In this document: piece by piece, positions 8,881-16,545 of the stretch | Position numbering within the stretch: position 1 is the stretch's first letter | Layout: every line of letters starts with the position of its first letter | Assembly: GCF_001975985.1 (NCBI RefSeq) | Contig: NZ_MTQF01000010.1 | Coordinates: 239,062-303,061, forward strand | Reading direction: 5' to 3' | Length of the DNA: 64,000 bases | DNA from: [Flexibacter] sp. ATCC 35103 | GTDB lineage: Bacteria > Bacteroidota > Bacteroidia > Flavobacteriales > Flavobacteriaceae | Program-made: the position numbers and the translations under genes | The notes under the pieces: generated by a model | What the model saw: only the letters and a program-made list of their open reading frames with translations | Told to the model about the DNA's origin: nothing | The model's database searches: none

Positions 8881-8980
8881 TGTCATTTCGAGGAAGGAGA
8901 AATCTTCGTAAGAAGCTCGACAAAGATTGGGTTTTCGTTACGCAGTTACTCGCGAAGATTTCTCCTTCCTCGAAATGACA
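8881..8980. repeat. 100-bp palindromic repeat, copy 1
   Basis: Two perfect 28-bp inverted arms (8881-8908 and 8953-8980, outer ends TGTCATTTCGAGG and its complement) surround 44 bases. A second 100-bp element with the same outer ends is at 10819-10918. The arms could form a long cruciform or RNA hairpin. An apparent short reading frame across it is an artefact. Confidence 0.8.
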
Positions 8981-9146
8981 ATGATTGTGGCTATTTTGTG
9001 TAAAAACCAAAATTTCTTAAGCACTTGATTTTAAACTTTGAGCATATCTTAAAAAAAGACTGCAAAATTTAAAAATTTAGATTCTACAGCAAAAGCTATA
9101 TCTTTGAGAAAGTAACTATTTACAAATTAGCAAAATAAGCGTCATT

Positions 9147-9776
9147 ATGAAGGACTTAAAAAAATATAGTAATAAAACAAAGGCCGCTTTTATTTTGCTG
9201 ATTGTAATGCTTATCATTTTGCTGGGTAATTTTAATACGCTTCAAAATTCAAAAAATGTCAACGAAAATATTAATGCAATTTATAAAGACCGTTTGGTTG
9301 TTGCTCATTATATTTTTCAATATTCTAAGGAACTTCATTTTATAAAAGCTGAAGCTGAAAAACTGGATTTAAGCGACAATATAAAAAAAGAAGAGATTAT
9401 TAATACTTTAGATGTGATTCATAATATTGATGATTTATACTCAAAAACCGTTTTAACGAATAAGGAAAAGCAATATTTTGACATTTTTTTAAGCTCCTGC
9501 AAAGAAATCAACAAACAAGTCGAAAACAAAAATTGGAATAAAATTGTTGTTTCAAGCACAGAAGCTTTAAAAACATTAGAATTGTTATCTCAAATCCAGA
9601 TTCAGGAAGGGAAAGCAAAATTAGCAAGTGCAAATGCAATGTATAGTAAAAACAATAGTCTAGGACAATTGCAAATTGCATTGCTTATCATTTTGGGCGG
9701 AATTACTTTTTATCTCTTAATCGTAAAAAAAATTAAAAGAACTATCAAAATTCCTGAACCGCCAAGTATGAACTAA
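9147..9776 (+). CDS. Membrane sensor with MCP-type four-helix-bundle domain and no output domain
   Basis: 209 residues: a transmembrane helix at about 14-31, a helical extracytoplasmic domain (32-175) with the MCP four-helix-bundle pattern, and a second helix at about 177-195, then a basic cytoplasmic tail of ~15 residues (KKIKRTIKIPEPPSMN). Full chemoreceptors continue with HAMP and signalling domains; none is present and the stop is clean. It could act as a partner sensor or a domain-only protein. A possible -7 box (TATCTTTG) lies at 9099-9106. It is monocistronic. Confidence 0.65.
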   Translation: MKDLKKYSNKTKAAFILLIVMLIILLGNFNTLQNSKNVNENINAIYKDRLVVAHYIFQYSKELHFIKAEAEKLDLSDNIKKEEIINTLDVIHNIDDLYSKTVLTNKEKQYFDIFLSSCKEINKQVENKNWNKIVVSSTEALKTLELLSQIQIQEGKAKLASANAMYSKNNSLGQLQIALLIILGGITFYLLIVKKIKRTIKIPEPPSMN

Positions 9777-9782
9777 ATAAAA

Positions 9783-10196
9783 CTATTTTAGTTTTCTGTC
9801 TTGTTCTTTTATTGCGAGATCATTTATGCTGGCAAATCTTTTTTGCATAAGACCGTTTGCATCAAATTCCCAATTTTCATTTCCGTAAGCCCTAAACCAA
9901 TTGCCTTCAGGGTTTTGATATTCATACTCAAATCGAACAGCAATTCGGTTTTCTGTATGTGCCCAATACTCTTTTTTTAGCTTATAATTTTTCTCTTTTT
10001 CCCATTTTTGAGATAGAAAGCGAACGATTTCTTCACGTCCGTTTACAAATTGATCTCTGTTTCTCCATTCGCTGTCCAGCGTGTAGGCTTTTGAAACTCT
10101 TTCCGGATCCTGGCTGTTCCAGGCATCTTCGGCTAACTGAATTTTTTCTAATGCCGTTTCATAAGTGAAAGGCGGCAACGGTAGTTTCTGTTCCAT
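9783..10196 (-). CDS. DUF1348 / NTF2-like protein
   Basis: 137 residues with the SnoaL/NTF2 pattern: N-terminal helices (LEKIQLAEDAWNSQDPERVSKAYT), then WRNRDQFVNGREEIVRFL and strands ending FRAYGNENWEFDANGLM. This is the DUF1348 subfamily of nuclear-transport-factor-2-like proteins. It starts 2 bases after the stop of the TetR gene, so the two form an operon and the protein is probably under TetR control. Ligand or reaction is unknown. The gene overlaps nothing and converges with the 4HB sensor, 6 bases apart. Confidence 0.8.
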   Translation of the reverse strand: MEQKLPLPPFTYETALEKIQLAEDAWNSQDPERVSKAYTLDSEWRNRDQFVNGREEIVRFLSQKWEKEKNYKLKKEYWAHTENRIAVRFEYEYQNPEGNWFRAYGNENWEFDANGLMQKRFASINDLAIKEQDRKLK

Positions 10197-10198
10197 TT

Positions 10199-10723
10199 TT
10201 ATGAAATTAAAGTTTGAATGATTTTTTTGGATTGTTCTATCAGTTCATTTGATTTAAATAACTGACTTTCGATTATACAGCTTTCAAATAATAAATAAAT
10301 GTGATCTGCAACAAGATCGTTACTTGTAAACCCTGTAAAATACTGTCGTAAATCCTTTTTATGGCTTTGAATTACACTTAATATCTTTTGATTATCTGGC
10401 GGGATTTCAGAAAGGATATTTAGAAAACTACAACCTCTGAAATTCTCATTTTGATTTATATAAATCAGAAAATCAAAGGAAGCCAGAACTTTTGATTTGG
10501 AATCTGTTTCTTTTAATGTGAAATTTTCTAACGAATTGAACCAAAAAGCATGTCTTTCGTTTAAAAAAGCAACGCATAAATCTTCTTTAGATTTAAAGTG
10601 CTGATAAAAACTTGCTTTCGCTACTTTTGCCTCTTCAATAATTTGGTTAATGCCAGTTGCATTGTAGCCTTGCTTGTGAAATAAAACAGAGACAGTATCT
10701 AAGATTCGTTCTTTGGGTTGCAT
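10199..10723 (-). CDS. TetR/AcrR family transcriptional regulator
   Basis: 174 residues. The N-terminal helix-turn-helix (residues about 3-50: ERILDTVSVLFHKQGYNATGINQIIEEAKVAKASFYQHFKSKEDL) is a textbook TetR domain. The C-terminal all-helical ligand domain is of the YxaF/LmrA type (FRGCSFLNILSEIPPDN). It is first in a two-gene operon with the NTF2-like protein. An ACAGAC-AA-GTCTGT dyad overlaps its own promoter, so autorepression is likely. The inducer is unknown. Confidence 0.9.
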   Translation of the reverse strand: MQPKERILDTVSVLFHKQGYNATGINQIIEEAKVAKASFYQHFKSKEDLCVAFLNERHAFWFNSLENFTLKETDSKSKVLASFDFLIYINQNENFRGCSFLNILSEIPPDNQKILSVIQSHKKDLRQYFTGFTSNDLVADHIYLLFESCIIESQLFKSNELIEQSKKIIQTLIS

Positions 10724-10731
10724 TGATAATA

Positions 10732-10781
10732 ATTTACAAATGCAAATGTAAATAATTATTCATATAAACAGACAAGTCTGT
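10732..10781 (-). promoter_or_regulatory. TetR-gene promoter with overlapping operator dyads
   Basis: On the minus strand a -7 box TACATTTG (10743-10750) is preceded, 22 bases away, by a TTG (10773-10775). The -33 lies inside the dyad ACAGAC-AA-GTCTGT (10768-10781). A second dyad, ATTTACA...TGTAAAT (10732-10753), covers the -7 box. A repressor bound at either dyad would block the promoter. Confidence 0.6.
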
Positions 10782-10818
10782 CTATCTTATTTAGTATCTG
10801 CTTTTCTATACACAATCT

Positions 10819-10918
10819 TGTCATCTCGACGAAAGAGAGATCACACAAAAAATTCCTTTTCTAAAAAAACCGATCTTTGGCGAGTTACGAGTGAGATCTC
10901 TCCTCCGTCGAGATGACA
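10819..10918. repeat. 100-bp palindromic repeat, copy 2
   Basis: The outer arms TGTCATCTCGACG... and ...CGTCGAGATGACA pair over about 25 bp with a few mismatches, around an unrelated-looking centre that still shares GAGTTACGAGTGAGATCTC with copy 1 in altered form. Total length equals copy 1 (8881-8980). It lies in the 309-base gap 10724-11032, which otherwise holds the TetR promoter and the terminator at 10936-10980. Confidence 0.75.
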
Positions 10919-10935
10919 CAAATAACACATAAATA

Positions 10936-10980
10936 AAAAAAAATCCAAATTCCAATATTGAATTGGAATTTGGATTTTTA
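10936..10980 (-). terminator. Terminator of the DUF2911 gene
   Basis: A 17-bp stem (AAATCCAAATTCCAAT and its complement) with a small loop. On the minus strand it is followed by a run of nine T. It lies 52 bases after the DUF2911 stop. Confidence 0.8.
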
Positions 10981-11032
10981 TAGCGTCCCGAAGTTTCGGG
11001 ATCTGATTGGAATTTAATAATTCAAAGAATTA

Positions 11033-11875
11033 TTATCTGCTCCATTCAGCAATACTATCTTTATTTAATTTTACGTAATCCTGATTGTTAGCAGCTTCAG
11101 CAGCAGCAAGTGAAGCTTTTGCAGTTTCAACAGCTCCTTTTTTATCGCCTTGTTTTGCCTGGATTTGTGATTTTAATCTTAAAATGAAATATGGTTTTTC
11201 AGTACTCATATCCAAAGATTTATCTACATAAGTTCTGGCTGTTTCAATGTTTCCGTTTGATTGAAACAAATAAGTAGCAGCAGCAAAATAATCATTTGAA
11301 GTTGGTCCGTTTAAAGTTTTTTCAATGCTTGCAATAGCATTTTTAGCAGTTGGAACTTCAAATTTTAAAGCTATATGAGAGTTTTCCCAAGCCATTTCTA
11401 AATATCCAAAATTAGGATCTAAACCATTGATACCAATTGTAAAAGTCTCAACAGGAGTTGGTAAAGCATCTTCTTTTACAGTAGTTCTTAAAGCAACATA
11501 AGAATCACTCCAGTTTTCAGGTAATCCCCAGTTGTCTGTAGAAAGGTAAAAAATCACTTCCCAGCTTTCTATTTTAGGAATGGTATATATTGCATATTTC
11601 CCTTTTTTCAATGTTTTACCATCGATTACTACATCATCACTAAAATTAATGACTGTATTTTCGTTCGCGCCGGTTCTCCATAATTTACCAAACGGAACCA
11701 AATTTCCAAAAACTGCTCTGCCTCTGGCACCTGGTCTTGAATAGGTAACTTCAACATCCGTTAATCCCACGGTTTGTTTAATATATCCTTTAGGACTTGC
11801 TTGTGGCGTCTTTATTTGTGCTTCTGTAGCAAGAGGAGCCAAAATAATGGCTAATGCAATAAGTAGTTTTTTCAT
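11033..11875 (-). CDS. DUF2911 domain secreted protein
   Basis: 280 residues with a signal peptide (1-19, ending TEAQ). The DUF2911 domain fills residues about 22-170 and shows the expected VTYSRPGARGRAVFGNLVPFGKLWRTGANE segment. The last ~90 residues are helical and TPR-like. DUF2911 proteins are common in Bacteroidetes and are predicted periplasmic; function is not established. A -7 box (TAAATTTG on the minus strand) is present at 11899-11906. The gene stands alone. Confidence 0.85.
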   Translation of the reverse strand: MKKLLIALAIILAPLATEAQIKTPQASPKGYIKQTVGLTDVEVTYSRPGARGRAVFGNLVPFGKLWRTGANENTVINFSDDVVIDGKTLKKGKYAIYTIPKIESWEVIFYLSTDNWGLPENWSDSYVALRTTVKEDALPTPVETFTIGINGLDPNFGYLEMAWENSHIALKFEVPTAKNAIASIEKTLNGPTSNDYFAAATYLFQSNGNIETARTYVDKSLDMSTEKPYFILRLKSQIQAKQGDKKGAVETAKASLAAAEAANNQDYVKLNKDSIAEWSR

Positions 11876-11945
11876 TTGTGAGTTTTGTTTTGTTTGTTCA
11901 AATTTACAAATTCAATTATCGAACAGATGTTAAATTTTCTATAAT

Positions 11946-12608
11946 TCAACCCTTTAACTGTGATATTTTTTGCGCGTCTAATTCGTTAAAATGATTGATA
12001 ATAATATCAGCTTCTGACAAATCCTGCATTATAGAATGATGGCTGTTATATCCTACACAATAAATTCCGGCTGCTTTTGCTGCTTTTACCCCATTTGTAC
12101 TGTCTTCGATAATGATACATTCTTCTTTTGGAGCTACAGATAATGAAGCTGCATGAACGAAAATTGCCGGATTTGGTTTTGATTGCGGAAAATCTTCACC
12201 ACTAACAACGTCTGTAAAATATTGATGTAGATTAAATCTTGTAAACACGCGCTCAATCGTTACTTTTGAAGCTGAAGAGGCTAAAATCAACTGTATTCCG
12301 TTCGTATACAAATCTTTAATTAAATCTTCAACCCCTTCCAGTAAATATAAATCTTCTTTAGTATCAAAAGCATCATTAAAAATACTTCTCTTTCTTTGAA
12401 TTAAATCCTCTACTTCGTGTTCTATCGCAGGAAAAAATCCTTTAAGAGTCTGAAAAGTATTTCGGGTTGAGAATCCCGTAAATGAAGTATACATTTCTTG
12501 CGTTACTTCAATATTTAATTCAGAAAATTGTTTGTAATAAGCATAACGGTGAACAGGTTCAGTGTCTACAATTACACCATCCATATCAAAAATTACTGTT
12601 TTTATCAT
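11946..12608 (-). CDS. HAD family phosphatase (beta-phosphoglucomutase-like)
   Basis: 220 residues. Motif I DMDGVIVDTEP (Asp8 nucleophile, Asp10 acid/base) is at the N-terminus, followed by a helical cap (residues about 17-85), motif II at LASSAS, a Lys of motif III (QSKPNP), and motif IV IIEDSTNGVKAA. This is the HAD subfamily IA pattern shared by beta-phosphoglucomutases and small sugar-phosphate phosphatases. The substrate cannot be fixed. The following 125 bases hold a hairpin and short repeats. Confidence 0.88.
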   Translation of the reverse strand: MIKTVIFDMDGVIVDTEPVHRYAYYKQFSELNIEVTQEMYTSFTGFSTRNTFQTLKGFFPAIEHEVEDLIQRKRSIFNDAFDTKEDLYLLEGVEDLIKDLYTNGIQLILASSASKVTIERVFTRFNLHQYFTDVVSGEDFPQSKPNPAIFVHAASLSVAPKEECIIIEDSTNGVKAAKAAGIYCVGYNSHHSIMQDLSEADIIINHFNELDAQKISQLKG

Positions 12609-12662
12609 TTTTTTTTAGGTTCAAAGGTTCTGAGGAACAAAGGTTCAAAGGTTTTTCTGTAG

Positions 12663-12685
12663 AGACGCACAGCAGTGCGTCTTTT
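12663..12685. terminator. GC-rich hairpin, terminator-like, within short repeats
   Basis: AGACGCAC and GTGCGTCT pair across a 4-base loop, followed by TTT on the plus strand. It is flanked by degenerate short repeats (AGGTTCAAAGGTTC type at 12617-12651 and CTTAGTAACTT type at 12696-12730) of the kind scattered in flavobacterial intergenic DNA. It lies upstream of the HAD gene and downstream of tcdA on the minus strand, so it may end tcdA transcription. Confidence 0.55.
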
Positions 12686-12733
12686 ATTTAAGGTTCTTAG
12701 TAACTTAGAGCCTTAGCATCTTAGTAACTTTTG

Positions 12734-13450
12734 CTACTCTTTTTTCAACAAATGTCTGATTACGGTTTCGGCTATGTGTAAGCCAAATAAACCTGGCATG
12801 TAGCTGTTAGTTCCGTAAAATGACTTTTTAAAGTTTTTACCGTCGGTTAGTTTTAGACTTTTTTCGTCTTGGATTTCAGAAGAGAAAACCACTTTTAATT
12901 TATTTATTTTTTCTGCTTTTAAGCGTTTTCTAATTGCTTTAGAGAAGTAACAGTTTATCGTTTTAGAAATATCGGTTACTTTTACTTTCGAAGCCAGCAT
13001 TTTTCCGCCAGCGCCCATACTGCTTATTATTTTTACCCTTTTGCGTTTGGCTGCAATAATCAGATTTAATTTTGGAGTAATACTATCAATACAATCCAAT
13101 ACATAATCAAATTCTGGAGCAACGATTTCAAAAGCTCTTTCAGGAGATAAAAATTCCTGTACACGAGTTAGTTTCAATTCAGGATTAATATCCATTAAGC
13201 GATCTCCTACAATAGTAATTTTTGGCTGACCTACTGTTGAGTGCAAAGCTGGTAATTGTCTGTTAATGTTGGTTATATCTACAACATCTCCGTCTACAAT
13301 AGTCATGCTGCCCACTCCTGCCCTTGCCAAAAATTCAGCTGCAAATGATCCCACTCCTCCTAAACCTACAACCAAAACATTAGAGTTTTGTAAATTTTGT
13401 AATCCTTCTTTTGTAAATAAAAGCTCGGCTCTTTCTGTCCACTCTGCCAT
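12734..13450 (-). CDS. tcdA: tRNA threonylcarbamoyladenosine dehydratase (TcdA/CsdL)
   Basis: 238 residues of the E1/ThiF/MoeB-like adenylyltransferase fold. It shows the nucleotide-binding VVGLGGVGSFAAEFLARAG loop (about residues 27-45), the acidic VDGDVV strand end, the INRQLPA segment and DCIDS. These features and length fit TcdA, which cyclises t6A to ct6A at tRNA position 37, rather than ThiF or MoeB. It lies 168 bases from the TatD gene on the same strand, separated by a heptamer array. Confidence 0.9.
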   Translation of the reverse strand: MAEWTERAELLFTKEGLQNLQNSNVLVVGLGGVGSFAAEFLARAGVGSMTIVDGDVVDITNINRQLPALHSTVGQPKITIVGDRLMDINPELKLTRVQEFLSPERAFEIVAPEFDYVLDCIDSITPKLNLIIAAKRKRVKIISSMGAGGKMLASKVKVTDISKTINCYFSKAIRKRLKAEKINKLKVVFSSEIQDEKSLKLTDGKNFKKSFYGTNSYMPGLFGLHIAETVIRHLLKKE

Positions 13451-13568
13451 ATATCTTTTTTTGTTGTTTTTTATTTGTTCTAAAATTTTGTTTCAAGTTT
13501 AAAGTTTCAGATTCGCCAGCTTTCAAAAGCCCAACACCCAATCTAATCTTATTAGTTAATCTTGCTTC

Positions 13569-13631
13569 TATATTCTTTATTCTTTATTCTATATTCTTTA
13601 TTCTATATTCTATATTCTTTATTCTATATTT
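13569..13631. repeat. Nine-unit heptamer tandem array (TATATTC/TTTATTC)
   Basis: Nine consecutive 7-mers alternate between TATATTC and TTTATTC (the last is TATATTT), covering 63 bases. The array runs into the last four codons of the TatD gene, so its final NIE and stop are encoded by repeat units. No unique spacers are present, so it is not a CRISPR. Confidence 0.85.
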
Positions 13632-14287
13632 TTCATTCTTTCTCCTCCAAACACATTCTCAAAATTACTTGAAATAACCTCTTGTAATTCACTAATTGTT
13701 ATACTTTTATATTCTGATGCCAACTCATAAACCTGTTCAATACTTTCTTCGATTGTATCTGTTTCCAGAAAAAAACGATCGTTTGGGATATTCTGAAATA
13801 CCGTTTTTAAATCCGGATTTTTTAGTAAATATTTTCCAAATGAAAGATAAAATCCCGCTGCAATTAGTTGAGTCGCTACCTGATTATTTTTGGAAAAACC
13901 ATGAATAATCATCGGAACTGAGATATTCATTTTCTTTTTTATTACAATCACCTCCTGAAAAGCGGCAACGCAATGTATGACAACCGGCTTTTTATATTTT
14001 TCGGCCAAAGCCAATTGTTTTTCAAAAATTATAATTTGCTGATCAAAGGAAATTTCAATTCGTTTGTCTAACCCGCATTCGCCAATAGCAAGACAATTTT
14101 TAATTTGCAATTTTTCTTCGATAATTTTCAAATCTTCCTCAATTCGATCTTCCTGAATATACCACGGATGAATACCAATCGAATAAAACGGGATAGACGC
14201 GTCAAACTCCTGCGGATATTGATTTACCAATTCTAAAATAGTAGATTGATTTGTAAATTGATGTGTATGAAAATTGAAAAATTTCAT
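13619..14287 (-). CDS. TatD family metal-dependent hydrolase
   Basis: 222 residues. Metal-site motifs of the TatD/YcfH family are seen in order: HTHQF (residues 7-11), GECGLDK with its Glu, VVIHC, MIIHGFSK and FLETDT. TatD proteins are 3'-5' exonucleases or amidohydrolase-fold hydrolases; length is a little short of the usual 255-260. The gene starts one base inside the stop of the DUF1684 gene (TAATG overlap), so the two are translationally coupled. The 3' end lies in a heptamer array. Confidence 0.85.
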   Translation of the reverse strand: MKFFNFHTHQFTNQSTILELVNQYPQEFDASIPFYSIGIHPWYIQEDRIEEDLKIIEEKLQIKNCLAIGECGLDKRIEISFDQQIIIFEKQLALAEKYKKPVVIHCVAAFQEVIVIKKKMNISVPMIIHGFSKNNQVATQLIAAGFYLSFGKYLLKNPDLKTVFQNIPNDRFFLETDTIEESIEQVYELASEYKSITISELQEVISSNFENVFGGERMKNIE

Positions 14288-14886
14288 TAATGAAACGTTT
14301 TAACTCCTGCTTTAATCTCTACATTTAAATCATTTTCCAGCGGAACTAAAGGGCAAGAATACTTATGATTATAAGCACAATACGGATTATAAGCCTGATT
14401 AAAATCGACTGCAATTGTATTTCCTTTTGGAACTTTTAAATCGATATACCTTCCTCCTATATAACTTTCCTTACCGGAAGTTAAATCTGAAAACGGTAAA
14501 AACAAATGATCTTTGTATTCCTTAGTTTTCGAAAGTTCTATATTTCGATATACATTTAGCTTCAGGTCAACACCATCTATCGTAAAATATAATGTTCCGT
14601 ATTTAATATACTTTGGTGTTCTGGTTCCGGTAGTTTTCATTTCGAAAACTTTTTCGTTTTTTGCTTTTTCAAATTTTGCATTCACAAAATATTTTGCATT
14701 TATGGGATAAAAATCCAAACTTTTAAAAGTTTTCAAATCTTCTTCCATCAACGGACTTGTCTTAGGATCAGCATATTCACCATTAATTGTCTTTTGGAAT
14801 TTTTCAGCTTCGTTCTGATCAAATTTATTCTGACCAAAACAAAAATTTACCAACAGTAATACCAGAAAAGCGATAATATTTTTCAT
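14287..14886 (-). CDS. DUF1684 domain secreted protein
   Basis: 199 residues with a signal peptide (1-18, ending CFGQ). The C-terminal half carries the DUF1684 core (LFLPFSDLTSGKESYIGGRYIDL, then DFNQAYNPYCAYNHKYSCPLVP with conserved Tyr-Asn-Pro-Tyr-Cys). DUF1684 proteins are widespread in Bacteroidetes and predicted periplasmic; no reaction is established. It is first in a two-gene operon with the TatD hydrolase and divergent from the MFS gene. Confidence 0.88.
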   Translation of the reverse strand: MKNIIAFLVLLLVNFCFGQNKFDQNEAEKFQKTINGEYADPKTSPLMEEDLKTFKSLDFYPINAKYFVNAKFEKAKNEKVFEMKTTGTRTPKYIKYGTLYFTIDGVDLKLNVYRNIELSKTKEYKDHLFLPFSDLTSGKESYIGGRYIDLKVPKGNTIAVDFNQAYNPYCAYNHKYSCPLVPLENDLNVEIKAGVKTFH

Positions 14887-14955
14887 CTTCTAAATTTTGA
14901 GCAAAAATAGTTTAAAAGTAACAAAGCACCAACCCATGATCTCTACAAAGTTTCT

Positions 14956-14963
14956 TAACTTTG
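14956..14963 (+). promoter_or_regulatory. -7 box (TAACTTTG) for the MFS transporter
   Basis: Matches TAnnTTTG and places a transcription start near 14970, just before the ATG at 14984. A TTG at 14897 and an ATG at 14936 lie upstream of the box, so they are unlikely starts. No good -33 is seen. Confidence 0.45.
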
Positions 14964-14983
14964 TTGCAAATAACTTATTCATA

Positions 14984-16201
14984 ATGCTCAAGAACGCTTT
15001 TAGCCACTACATTAATAATTTTAAAGGATTTTCAAGAGAAATTTGGATACTTACAATTGTTACTTTTATCAATCGTGCCGGAACAATGGTACTGCCTTTT
15101 TTATCCAAATATTTAAAAGAGGATCTTCAGTTTAGTTACAATCAGGTAGGTTGGATCATGGTAGCTTTTGGTTTGGGCTCGATGTTGGGTTCGTGGCTGG
15201 GCGGAAAACTTTCTGATAAAATTGGTTTTTACAAAATCATGGTTTTTAGCTTATTTACGAGTGGTGTTTCTCTTTTCTTTATACAATATATTACTACTTT
15301 CTGGTCATTATGTATTGCAATGTTTGTTTTAATGACTATTGCAGATATGTTCAGACCTGCGATGTTTGTTTCTCTTGGCGCTTATGCCAAGCCCGAAAAC
15401 AGAACCCGTGCTTTAACTTTAGTACGTTTAGCGGTAAATCTTGGTTTTGCTGCCGGGCCTGCTTTAGGAGGTTTGATTATTATGGGAATCGGATATTCAG
15501 GCTTATTCTGGGTTGACGGTGCTTCGTGTATTATTTCGATTACTATTTTTGCTTTATTGGTTAAAGAAAAAAAGAAAGTAGAACATGGAGATAAAACGGA
15601 AACTGCAGCCGAAATAAAATCGGTTTTTCATGATAAAATCTTTTGGGTTTTCTTATTTGTGAGCTTTGTAACGGCTATGATTTTCTTTCAGCTTTTTACA
15701 ACGTTACCTTTATATCATAATGAAAAATTTGGTTTAAGTGAATTTCAGACTGGTTTATTAATGACTTTAAACGGACTTCTGATTTTTGCGCTCGAAATGC
15801 CAACAGTTGGTTTTATGGAGAGAAGAGGTTTTCCTAAAATCAGGATTATTATTCTTGGATCGTTTATTATGGCATTGAGTTTCTTTTTGTTATTAATTAA
15901 TATGTGGGCTGGAGTTCTTGTTATTAGTATGATTTGCATTTCGATTGGTGAGATTCTTACTTTCCCATTTTCAAATGCTTTCGCGCTGAGTCGTGCGCCA
16001 CGTGGTCAGGAAGGGCGTTATATGGCTCTATATACCATGAGTTTTAGTTTGGCACACATTATTAGCTCAAAAGTTGGTTTCGAAATAATTTCTCGCCTCG
16101 GATATCAGATTAATTGGTTTTTTATGGCTTCTATAGGAGTTTTTGCAACACTTTGCTGCTTCTGGATTAGAAAAGCTTTGCTTGAAGAGAAAAGTAGTTA
16201 A
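14984..16201 (+). CDS. MFS transporter (drug-efflux-like)
   Basis: 405 residues from the ATG at 14984, with 12 predicted helices. The loop 2-3 signature (GSWLGGKLSDKIGFYK) and LVRLAVNLGFAAGPALGGLI in helix 5 (the motif C-like antiporter region) fit an MFS drug-efflux antiporter. Longer starts at 14897 and 14936 would precede the predicted -7 box. The substrate is unknown. The gene is divergent from the DUF1684 operon and is followed by a nested inverted repeat that ends with a strong hairpin. Confidence 0.85.
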   Translation: MLKNAFSHYINNFKGFSREIWILTIVTFINRAGTMVLPFLSKYLKEDLQFSYNQVGWIMVAFGLGSMLGSWLGGKLSDKIGFYKIMVFSLFTSGVSLFFIQYITTFWSLCIAMFVLMTIADMFRPAMFVSLGAYAKPENRTRALTLVRLAVNLGFAAGPALGGLIIMGIGYSGLFWVDGASCIISITIFALLVKEKKKVEHGDKTETAAEIKSVFHDKIFWVFLFVSFVTAMIFFQLFTTLPLYHNEKFGLSEFQTGLLMTLNGLLIFALEMPTVGFMERRGFPKIRIIILGSFIMALSFFLLLINMWAGVLVISMICISIGEILTFPFSNAFALSRAPRGQEGRYMALYTMSFSLAHIISSKVGFEIISRLGYQINWFFMASIGVFATLCCFWIRKALLEEKSS

Positions 16202-16221
16202 TTTTTAAATTGGATTCGAAA

Positions 16222-16393
16222 TTTTACCGCAAAGTGCGCAAAGATTTACGCAAAGTTCACTAAGTTATTTTTAAAGTAGTATCTTCAGACACATAAAGTT
16301 CGCAAAGCTTTTTCAACACAAAGCTTTGCGAACTTTTTGTATTTTATAAAAATCACACTCAGATAAAAAAACTTTGCGCATTTTGCGGTAAAA
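16222..16393. repeat. Nested inverted-repeat element
   Basis: Outer arms of 22 bp (TTTTACCGCAAAGTGCGCAAAG at 16222-16243 split here as one arm; partner at 16372-16393; one mismatch) enclose an inner hairpin at 16295-16336. The internal text repeats CGCAAAG many times. It fills most of the 344-base gap between the MFS gene and blaI. It is DNA of the intergenic-repeat type, with no coding potential. Confidence 0.8.
16295..16336 (+). terminator. Inner hairpin, likely terminator of the MFS gene
   Basis: Perfect 17-bp arms (AAAGTTCGCAAAGCTTT and its complement) with an 8-base loop are followed by TTTTTG. It lies about 95 bases beyond the MFS stop. Confidence 0.65.
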
Positions 16394-16437
16394 TTCAGAC
16401 CCTATTTTAAACACTGATTATCAAATAGTTAAAAGCA

Positions 16438-16528
16438 TAGTTGTATAACTTCAAAAACGAATCAACGTGTTTTTTAGTTAAATAACTATTTTTATAGTTG
16501 CGTAACTAGAAAAATAGTTGTAGGTTTG
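16438..16528 (+). promoter_or_regulatory. BlaI-type operator array and promoter
   Basis: Three dyads of the form TAGTT-N4-AACTA occur at 16438-16450 (imperfect), 16475-16488 and 16495-16508. A half site AGTTG follows at 16516-16520. A promoter TTG (16498-16500) - 20 bases - TAGGTTTG (16521-16528) overlaps the third dyad. The tandem dyads with 20-bp spacing fit a dimeric winged-helix repressor such as the adjacent BlaI protein. Confidence 0.65.
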
Positions 16529-16545
16529 AATTAAAATTAGAAAAC

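Noticed and set aside
8825..9010. Short minus-strand open frame over the 100-bp palindrome
   Set aside because: It lies across a perfect inverted repeat, has no plausible domain and its composition mirrors the repeat.
13569..13631. Possible CRISPR or direct-repeat array
   Set aside because: Units are contiguous 7-mers with no spacers; it is a simple tandem repeat.
14897..14983. Longer start for the MFS transporter
   Set aside because: The extension precedes the predicted -7 box and adds a polar stretch absent from MFS proteins.
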